From Opisthocomus hoazin (taxonomy: Eukaryota > Chordata > Aves > Opisthocomiformes > Opisthocomidae), in NCBI RefSeq assembly GCF_030867145.1, contig NC_134418.1, positions 55,527,682-55,591,681 of the forward strand: a stretch of DNA of 64,000 nt, read 5' to 3'. The position numbers were made by a program, and so were the translations under genes. Below are positions 56,201 to 64,000 of the stretch, piece by piece. The notes under the pieces were generated by a model. That model searched no databases, had not been told where the DNA came from, and saw only the letters and a program-made list of their open reading frames with translations. How positions within the stretch are numbered: the first letter of the stretch is position 1; each line of letters begins with the position of its first letter.

Positions 56201-59200
56201 CTCTGCTATGGAAGTATAATTTTTCAGTCAGTCTATCATTAAAACCAGATGGCTATTAAAACTAGGCTAAATCTTTAGTGGAGACCAATAGCCTTGCAGG
56301 CCTTCACTTTAGCTATCCTAATAATCCCATCCAAAAGAACATGTACTTGCCAAGCAGAACTCATTAAGATCTGTCAAGCTCATCGTAGCCACATCCAAAG
56401 TCTTTTAACTGTCAAATAAGTCGTCAAACATCCATATGCTACTATAACCTTTTTCATTTGGGGACTTCATTCCCTAAGCGTTCTTAAAGCTATTTTTAAA
56501 TCTGTAGTTGATAAATATAAGATCACACTTTAATGTTTTCAGATTATATATTTAACTTTGTGCCCTGGTTTCGGCTGGGACAGAGTTAATTTTTTTCCCA
56601 GTAGCTGCAGTGTTTTGGATTTAGTACAAGAAGAACGTTGATAATACACCAATGTTTTCAGTTATTGCTATGAGATCAAGGACTTTTCCCAGTTTCCCAT
56701 GTTCAGCTGATGAGCAGGTGCGCAGGAGCTGGGAGGGAGCACAGCCAGGCAGCCAGCCCTAGCTGGCCAAGGGAAATATTCCGTACCATAGACGTCATGC
56801 TCAGTTTATGAATGGGGGTTGGCCAGAGGGCAAGATGCTCTCTTCTCTTTTCCACTGTTTGGAATCTCTTCTTGTCCGGGAGTTCAAACTTTTCCAGGAG
56901 TTCAGGTTTTTTTGGGGGGAGTTTTGCGAAATTCACAAAACTCGCAATTTCCATGTTCTGTGATCACTGCTTGGGGACTGACTGCGAATCGGTCATCAGG
57001 TGGTGAGAAAACTGTATGTAGTTTGTTTTGCATATTTATTATTATCATTAGTAGTAGTAGTATTGTTGTTAGTAGTACTGTTTCCTTTGTGCTCTTATTA
57101 AACTGTCTTTATCTCAACCCACGAGTTTCCCCTTTTGTCCATTTCTCCCCCCCATCCCACTGGGTGGGGGAAAGGGAGAGGTGAGCAAGTGGCTGTCTAG
57201 TGCTTAGTTGCCAGACAGTTTGGAATTAAATTCACACAAAATCCTATATCCAGAAATTGTTGACATTACAGAACACCAACTTCAGGTCTAGAGTAAAATT
57301 TTGCATCGCCACTGCATCTCTTAAAAGAACTAACATCAGGTAGAGCTACTACTTCTTTCTCAGTTTGCTTTTACATGCTCAAAACTTTCTCTGACTGAAT
57401 TGCAATACCTGGCATCCAGTAAATCCAAATTTCCAGCTTCCATGCAAGTCTGAGGCAGCAGACATGGGGTAACCAATGCCACTGACACCAATGTCAGTAA
57501 AAGCCAAGTTGATAATAATTGCGTTGGTCGCTGTCCGAAGCTCTTTGTACTTCACAAAGATGCCCAACACAACAATGTTACTGAAAATGCTTATCACTCC
57601 TGTAGGAAAAGAACGGAAACTTTACAAAGCAGTAACGTATGTGCAGAAGAAAATACAGCCTATTGCAATATCTAAGTCCTAAATAATTTCTATTTTCAGT
57701 CAAACGCAATTTTGCAAAGAGAGTAGACACTGAAAAGGAGAGAAAGGCTTTTCCGGTCGGATACCTTGCACTTCGAGGGCAAAAGCAGAGTGTTTTGCTG
57801 AACCTGGGACTTCCGATGCAATGACAACAAGCACAGCAGAAATTCAAAAGCATCTCGGATTAGAACTCAAACACTCTAGCCACCAACTACAGTGCTGCCT
57901 TCCATGCCAAAAAAGAATGCAGGTTGGTGACCAGCAAAACAAAGTGGGGTTTATGATTCAACTGATGTAGCAGAAGACCCCTGCCATCACCCGAGATCTT
58001 CCTTTCTCAGCAGAGAGTTTCCACTGTGCATTCAGACAATGCTCCTGGGCAAAAGGAATATAGAAACTTTGACTGTGCTACCACTATCCCAGCCCGACTA
58101 ACTCGTCTCTCTGCTCACGAGTTCCCATTCTTTGCAATCATCCAAGCTGGCTCAGGTTGTCGCAAATGGCATTTTCTAAGCCTTGTCAAGCAGTCTGGAT
58201 GAGCTGCACCGCCTGCCATGGGGTCATGGCTGGGCCTGCACCAGAGCTGTCTCCTCCACCTGACAAGCCCTAGGGCTGTGTCACAGCCATAGCACAAGTC
58301 CAGCTCTGCGCTAAGCTTGCTCCTGCCTCGCTAACCTGTGTATTTTTAAACCTCTTTGGTCTGGCTTGACTCAAACTGTGTCTGAAGTGTATTATTAGGC
58401 TACGCAAGAAATGGCTAGTCGATAGTTATAATAAAGAAATACAATACTAAGGCTAAAATGTATATTCTCCTCTCTCCATGTCCAATCCCTCCGAAATTTG
58501 CTTGAGACTTAAGGCTCTGTGAGGTGCCTAGACACCCTTCAGATCACGGTGACCTATATTAAAACCTCCAGATCCTCCTCTTCTGCTATTCCTCCTTCCT
58601 AGCCAAATGCATGGCTCTTGGAGTGAGTTTACATGGCACTCCCACAAAATGGAGCTTTCTTCTTGTGGTTTTATTCTCTTTGGGCTCTAGCCTGTTGCAG
58701 ATATCCAGAGCAAGCTCCCATCCTCCAGATTTTACTAATCTGCTAATAAACGAGCTAATAAACAGCCAATAAGGTTAAAAACTCCCCCTTGCACCTCAGC
58801 AGAGAAAGACTCACTTACCAATACAATGGAGAAACCCAACATGTTCCCAACATGTTCAAACATAGCCATCAAAAAAATAACTTGTAAATAATAACGGGAA
58901 TTTGTAAGTCGTTCATAGATTCCCTAGTCTGGCACATCTGTTACAGTATCACTGAACCAAATCCTAAACTTACAAACACTTTTATAGCCTGGGCACCTTA
59001 AGTTACACGTGCATAGCGGAACGTTATTCTGGTAAAAGTCTAACAACACATTATGCATGGAAATGTCCCCTGGAATTTTTCTTTTTTTTTTATTTAAAAA
59101 GTTTCATGTATGAATCAAAACGCTATAGGTTTTGTCATCACAGATCTGAGGCATAACTGTGTAAGGTGCTTGAGTGAACAGCGCCATACCGAATGGGGAC

Positions 59201-62200
59201 TTCCAAAATCAGACCTGTCTTCTTTCACAGTCACTGCCCACCCTGCTCCAGTCCCCTGGCAATCCACCACCCTCACTGATGGGATTTCTGCTCCTCTGTT
59301 GACTCCATTAAAAAGCTGACACACACAGCTTAGCTTTTGCTGACATGTCTCTGTGGAAAGGGCAATAAAGTTTTTAAGTATTATGCAATGATCTTCCATT
59401 TCTGTCACTGTCAACGCTGCAGCACACAGTTAAAAAAATCTCTAACATCAGTTTATAGTCAGACTACAGACATGCTGCGGTTCAAGCAATAAACTCGTGT
59501 CAGCAGGGTTAGAAAACCTGAGGGCAAGAAGCAGTTTCAAGCACTTCAGCTCTACAGTTGAATTTCGAAGAGTTCAGCTGGTATCGATATGGAAATTCCT
59601 TAAAATCATACAAAGTCCTGTGGACTCCATCACTGGCAGTCCACAGGAACGCAATCCATAGATTTATAAATAGCAGCACACACCCCAGTGCATCAAACTG
59701 AGGCAGACATTTCTAGAGCCAAATACACATCAGAAATATCATCTGAACCACTGTGCTCAGCAAGAGCTATGTTAATACCATGACAGATATGAAAAAGGGC
59801 AGAAAGAAAGCCAGTGCAATTATAATAACATACATAATATTACAAAGATGATACTTTGGATAACAGACATGAGGGACAACACCAATTCTTCAGCTTTTAA
59901 ATGGAGTTTCTCCATTTCAATTATGTAAATTGGTACCTTTTTTATTATATCTGAAACTCCCATAAGGAGCTTCACTGCAACATTTTATTAATCAGTACCA
60001 ATCTCCTACATTACAGAAACTCTCTTAACAGAGTCAGTAATTTGAAAGTCAAATGAGGCAAAATTACAGTTAAGTGTTGGCTATCTCATTCCATTCTCTT
60101 TTAAAAATCACCGGAGCACATCTGTTCTCAGGTGTAAAAGTCTCTTGCTTACTCCATAAAAGTTACATTACAGATTATGTTGGAGGTGCACAGCCACATA
60201 GATGCCATCAGCTATCACGTTCATATATTCATACATTTCAGGAATGACACTGTGACGCCATGAGCCCCTGTAACAAACAAAAGCAGGGAGCTGGGGATCT
60301 GATCTGAAACCAACACCATAGTAAAAGCACTTGCAGAGCCAGTTCTGTCAGCTCTCCTATTGACAGGCAGTATGTCATCTCTTGGGAAAGAGGAAGCAAA
60401 ACAGAATTACAAGTTTATGAAACAGTACAGGCTTCTTATAAGGCATGCTTTAACAGATATTACAGCTACGAAGAATGAAAGCAGAAATACAACAGGACTG
60501 TAAACTCATACCCTCAGGGTAAAGGAAGGATCCTGCTAGACACACTTAAATTTAGTGCTTCAGAGCTCAGTCTTAAAACAAAGGGAGGGAGTTGGGAAGA
60601 AACCAAACCAAACCAGGGAAGAGAAACTGGAAATTGCTAAGTGTATATTCATGAAAAATTTTAGTACCACTAAAAAAAATTAGTAATAGAGGCAAAAAAA
60701 AAAAAAAAAAAAAGTAAGCCAGAAGACAGACTCCATCCTAAACAAAGTGAGAAAAAGCATGTAGATTCAAGAAATGCTCTGTTCCCTGTTTCTGCAAATC
60801 AGGTTAAGTAGAAGAACCGAGTTTCTCCAGGCAGCAGTTAAGCAGTGCCCATTAGAAAAGCAATGAAGCTGGTGAAGGGTCTAGAGAGCAAGTCCTGTGA
60901 GAAGCAGCTGAGGCAGCTGGGCTTGTTTAGCCTGGAGAAGAGGAGGCTGAGGGGAGACCTTATCACTCTCTACAACTGAAAGGAGGTTGTAGTGAGGCAG
61001 GCATTGGTCTCTTCTCCCAAGTCACAAGTGATAGGACAAGAGGAAATGGCCTCCAGTTGCATCAGGGGAGGTTTAGATTGGATACCAGGAAAAACTTCTT
61101 CACCTAAAGGGTTTTCAAGCACTGGAACAGGGTGCCCAGGGAAGTGGTTGAGGCACCATTCCTAGAGGTATTTAAAAGACATGTAGATGTGGCACCTCGG
61201 GGCATGGTTTAGTGGTGGACTTGGCAGTGTGAGGTTAACAGTTGTACTCAATGATCTTAATGATCTTTCCCAACCTCAATAATTTTATGATTTCTTAAAG
61301 GACAGGGAGTGCAGACCAAGGCCAAGACATTCAGTAACCTGAAATCATCAGCTGGGATGAACTCATGTGACTCAGAAAAAGCACATGGATGCTACCACTT
61401 GACCTGTGAAACATCTTAGGCTTAGACAACTATTCCCATATTTCTTTAATTAAACCTTATAGTTATGTGAAAATTGTGACAAAAGCCTTATGACGTGATC
61501 AAGAGCAGAAGACTTTTCTTCTTCCCAGGGAAGCAATGAAAACTAGAGGCAGATCGAATGCAAATACAAGCCCTAACAGAGTTAAGCAAGACACGTGGGT
61601 AGTAGCATCACAACAGCAAAGGTTAGGTCTGTGTATAGCACAGAATTTACTTTTCCAGTTAGCATTTTAAAATGCTACCAGAGCATTTCACCATTATAAG
61701 CTCAAGGACATCGATGAGGCAGTATTGCTTCCTGCAGCCTGAGCATCCCTGTTGTCAACACTAAAATTCATACACTGACCCCTCTAGACTGCAATACTTC
61801 ACAATTACCTCCTTCTCAGAAAACAAAGCAATTATTTGCAAGAGAGAGAATCATTCAAATCTTTAAAAAAGTAGAATAACGATGACCACTGTACCTGTTC
61901 TTCGTTCTTATTCTCAGACATCTGCTTATTAACACAGCTGAAATTTTCCAGATGTGAGATTTGCCATGTAAGCATTTGCAAAGCAATCAATCATACTTTC
62001 AAAGATGTTATGGACCTTACTGTCAAAAACATTCCTCATTAAGAAAGCAAAGTCCAAGCTACAGGTGAAAGATTTACTAGATTCCCTCAATTATAATAAG
62101 AAAAACAAAACAAAGAAATCCACAACGTAATCTAACGTCTTTCCTTTTTTTTTTCTTCTTCTTTTTTTTTTTTTTTTTTTTAAAGACATATAATTTCCAT

Positions 62201-63632
62201 GCAGGATCAAGAAAGAAGAGCTGGGGGGATTCTGGCTAACCCCAATGATCATCAATGACCCCACTGATCATCAATGACGGCTTTGATCCCTAACACCAGG
62301 TGGTCAAACTATCTGAAAAGATCACCGTTTTACACACAATGTAATCAATTTTAATTAAAATATAACAAGTATCATATGTATTTGCAGCACCTAGAAGATC
62401 CAGTTACCTGCAAATAGTGTGGTAGTACTGCAGAGTGTATCTAGCCTTCTGACACTTGACCATCATCCATCTCTAAAGCTTCTTGAGTCTACTGATCTGT
62501 GTAGCTATTCTACAGATTTCTCTGAAAACCAGAAATTATTGCCTTTGCATTCAAAAATACCCACTATACCACAACAGCAATCTGATACTCACCACTTCAA
62601 ACAGATATTGTAAATAAAATATGACCATTGGCTATACTATTTTATATAAACCTAAGGTACATTAATATTTTCAATTATTTTAAAAGCTAATTATAACATA
62701 GAAAATGTATGGTACAGTCTATGAATAAAGTATTTATAAACTGATCTAATTTTGTGTATTAAAGGTATAGAAGGTCTATTTTTAAACACAGGAGGTTTCA
62801 GGTTTTGGTTAGGTTGGTACTTCATTGCTATAGCACTCAGTGCTTCAGAAAAACATTACTGAAGCAGTTGTGCTTACAACAATGAGAAAATTTTCAAAGG
62901 AGAAAAAAAAAAAATTCTGTCATCGTTCAAGTTTAGCCAGAGGCCATTGCAGTCACAGGGAACGAACACGATGTCAAGCCTTCCAGCGTGCTTTTTCTAA
63001 CATGTGTCATCGGTGAAAAATACAGCTGCAACCGGAGTCTGCTCTTCTCTGATTAACGACCAGCTCCCTCCCTCTAACTCACATTCCAACCCTTCCCCTT
63101 ACATCCCCCTAACAGACACCCGCTCGCATGCTCAGACTACACATCTATTACTACAAACATGTGGCCCAGGAGAAATCTCAAGATAGCTTCGAGTACATCA
63201 CAGAAAAATGCAAGACGTGACATCTATGCCCTATTTTTATCTCTTTTGCAAGCTGGCAGAAATTAATTCTAACTCTCTTCTATAATTACGTATCAACAAA
63301 AAAATACTTTTCAACTCTGCCTTCAAATATAGAGCAGAAAACTTAGATATTTCTGCACACTTCAGTCAGCCTGCTGATTGTTAACTCGTCAGTAAACTAC
63401 AGAGAAAAGCCATCAGACATTTGTGTAATACAAAATGAAGTGCCATTGCTGTTACTATACAAACTGAGCATTCAGATATACAGTTCTATTTGGAAAAGTT
63501 ACGCAACAATTTACCAATGCCCATACCTGCTGTTATTAAATAAGCTGCAACTACGTTGTGCTCAGTCTGTGTAAAGGCTGAATGAGCTTCATAGCCAGTT
63601 TCTGAGGAACGGGACGAATCATTCCAATGCAT
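50136..63632 (-). CDS. RRH: RRH, peropsin / retinal pigment epithelium-derived rhodopsin homolog (7 coding exons, complete)
   Basis: Peropsin is a seven-transmembrane opsin of retinal pigment epithelium microvilli that binds retinal and is thought to sense or process retinoids. The coding exons are 63527-63632, 57409-57599, 55030-55129, 54153-54306, 53622-53790, 51164-51342 and 50136-50241. They total 1005 nt and encode 334 residues (human 337 as I recall). All borders are GT/AG and all phases fit. Key residues: N-glycosylation site NDS at Asn4; Cys98 and Cys175 for the extracellular disulfide; DRY at 122-124; retinal Schiff-base Lys284 in LFAKSST; NPCIY at 290-294. The position of bovine Glu113 is Tyr101. 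Asp169, six residues before Cys175, sits where bovine Glu181 does and is a candidate counterion. The identity is secure from near-identical segments such as [17 protein letters not shown]. Confidence 0.97.
50242..51163. other. RRH intron 6
   Basis: A 0.9-kb intron with no recognised content. Confidence 0.75.
51164..51342 (-). CDS. RRH: RRH exon 6: transmembrane helices 6-7, retinal lysine, NPxxY
   Basis: This 179-nt exon has a TTTTACAG acceptor and an AAAAA|GTGAGT donor. It encodes [20 protein letters not shown], then [20 protein letters not shown] and ANKK. The Lys in LFAKSST (residue 284) is the retinylidene lysine. NPCIY is the helix 7 motif. Confidence 0.98.
51343..53621. other. RRH intron 5
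   Basis: A 2.3-kb AT-rich intron. No repeat family or extra exon is recognised. Confidence 0.75.
53622..53790 (-). CDS. RRH: RRH exon 5: transmembrane helix 5 and third cytoplasmic loop
   Basis: This 169-nt exon has a TTATCAG acceptor and an AAAG|GTACGG donor. It encodes [40 protein letters not shown] and SDQVDVTK. It matches the human exon, including the phase 0 end. Confidence 0.97.
53791..54152. other. RRH intron 4
   Basis: A short 362-bp AT-rich intron. Confidence 0.8.
54153..54306 (-). CDS. RRH: RRH exon 4: transmembrane helix 4 and second extracellular loop
   Basis: This 154-nt exon has a GCCACAG acceptor and a GATGC|GTAAGA donor. It encodes [20 protein letters not shown] and [20 protein letters not shown], containing Asp169 and the disulfide Cys175. 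Confidence 0.97.
54307..55029. other. RRH intron 3
   Basis: A 0.7-kb intron with no recognised content. Confidence 0.8.
55030..55129 (-). CDS. RRH: RRH exon 3: transmembrane helix 3 and DRY motif
   Basis: This 100-nt exon has an AATTTCAG acceptor and an ATAG|GTACTG donor. It encodes [20 protein letters not shown] and [13 protein letters not shown]. The DRY motif at 122-124 is the G-protein contact motif of the rhodopsin class. Confidence 0.97.
55130..57408. other. RRH intron 2
   Basis: A 2.3-kb intron largely made of unique sequence plus the LTR at 56561-57217, which brings a local rise in GC and a trinucleotide-rich tract. Confidence 0.75.
56561..57217 (+). mobile_element. Solo LTR of an avian endogenous retrovirus, antisense to RRH
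   Basis: It starts TGCCCTGGTTTCGGCTGGGA, and CAGAGTTAATTTTTTTCCCA follows directly. Further in it has ATTCCGTACCATAGACGTCA, an ATT/AGT-rich microsatellite (57033-57078), CTGTCTTTATCTCAACCCAC and GTGCTTAGTTGCCAG. I recognise this order as a very common LTR of neoavian genomes. The best ends are TG at 56561 and CA at 57217, with flanking CTTTG and GTTTG (4 of 5 identical) as a decayed 5-bp target duplication. No internal viral sequence is attached. The right border is less sure than the left. Confidence 0.82.
57409..57599 (-). CDS. RRH: RRH exon 2: transmembrane helices 1-2
   Basis: This 191-nt exon has a CCTACAG acceptor and a CCAG|GTATTG donor. It encodes [20 protein letters not shown], then [20 protein letters not shown] and [16 protein letters not shown], ending at GCQ with the disulfide Cys98. 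It is nearly identical to human. Confidence 0.97.
60860..61296 (+). mobile_element. CR1 LINE, 3' region (about 440 bp)
   Basis: The order CTGGAGAAGAGGAGGCTGAG, then GGGAGACCTTATCACTCTCT, AGGACAAGAGGAAATGGCCT, AAAAACTTCTTCACC, GGTTTAGTGGTGGACTTGGC and a degenerate ATTTTATGATTTC tail is a typical avian CR1 3' end. It is non-coding and 5'-truncated, inserted antisense to RRH. It is better preserved than the copy at 44005. Confidence 0.92.
62242..62279. repeat. Two-copy 19-bp direct repeat with ATGATCATCAATGA core
   Basis: CCAATGATCATCAATGACC is followed directly by CCACTGATCATCAATGACG. Each copy has a TGATCA palindrome next to ATCAATGA. It could be chance or a small duplication. Any factor binding is speculation. 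Confidence 0.5.
63527..63632 (-). CDS. RRH: RRH exon 1: start and extracellular N-terminus
   Basis: The ATG at 63632-63630 has A at -3 and opens [20 protein letters not shown], followed by [15 protein letters not shown]. Human has SQTEHNIVATYLIMAG at the same place. The exon ends one base into a Gly codon at G|GTATGG. The start is chosen because it lies just before the glycosylated N-terminus and gives a length like human. Confidence 0.93.
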
Positions 63633-64000
63633 TTTGGACAAAAGAGACGGTTGCCTACTCTCTGCGATAATTCATCGAGACGACGAAACACTACAAAACT
63701 CCGTCAGGCAAATTCTTTCATTATTCAACAGACTCACAGAACAACTGAAAAAAAAAAAAAGGGAAGTAGGGGGGAGTTCCCCCCCCCCCATTGACAGCCT
63801 CCAAGCATGATTTAATTGGACTAAAGTGCAAAGAAGTTTACATTCCCAATCTATGCAGGAGATTGTTAATTGAAACAAAGAGCAGCACAGAACTGAGTAC
63901 GTTTGCAACAGTATGCTTAAACTTAATTCTTACTGCTAAAGAGATTAACTGTCACATGTCCCCAAACATTTTCCTTCAAACCTCTTGTGCAATGCTTTGG
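63633..64000. other. RRH upstream region
   Basis: This is the 5' UTR or promoter side of RRH. It has an A run (about 63747-63759) and a C run (63779-63789). No TATA box or other decisive promoter motif is seen. The next gene expected from human order (GAR1) is not reached. Confidence 0.6.

Larger units (their letters stand above)
57600..63526. other. RRH intron 1 (5.9 kb)
   Basis: The longest RRH intron. It contains the CR1 copy at 60860-61296, an A run at about 60695-60714, a T-rich tract at 62143-62182 and a two-copy 19-bp direct repeat at 62242-62279. No other gene is supported. Confidence 0.75.

Overview
The window is vertebrate nuclear DNA, most likely from a bird. It contains CR1 retrotransposon tails ending in ATTCTGTG-type repeats and two solo LTRs. 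One LTR belongs to a family I associate with non-galliform birds (Neoaves). The genes are split into short exons with GT/AG borders. All three recognised genes lie on the minus strand in the order RRH, LRIT3, EGF (right to left). This is the gene order known from human 4q25.

Right part (50136-63632): RRH encodes peropsin, a seven-transmembrane retinal-binding opsin-like receptor. All seven coding exons can be read, and they join in phase to a 334-residue protein with the retinylidene lysine at residue 284. A CR1 copy lies in intron 1 and an LTR in intron 2.

Middle part (36167-48640): LRIT3 encodes a photoreceptor synaptic membrane protein (LRR, Ig, FN3, transmembrane). All four coding exons join in phase to 667 residues. 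The first exon is short and is recognised by its signal peptide and LRR N-cap cysteines. Three CR1 fragments lie in the large second intron.

Left part (1-18086): this is the 5' portion of EGF. The signal-peptide exon is at 17960-18086, and three exons of the first LDL-receptor class B (YWTD) propeller lie between 140 and 4758. A further phase 1-1 exon at 8178-8309 encodes a complete calcium-binding EGF-like domain that the mammalian EGF precursors I know do not have at this place. The rest of EGF, including the mature hormone, lies beyond the left edge.

The 18 kb between EGF and LRIT3 contains no gene I can support. I see no RNA gene, CRISPR array, prokaryotic-type system or intact mobile-element coding region. 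The most interesting observation is the extra EGF-like exon. Next are the divergent, internally duplicated LRIT3 linker and the solo LTR with perfect target-site duplications.
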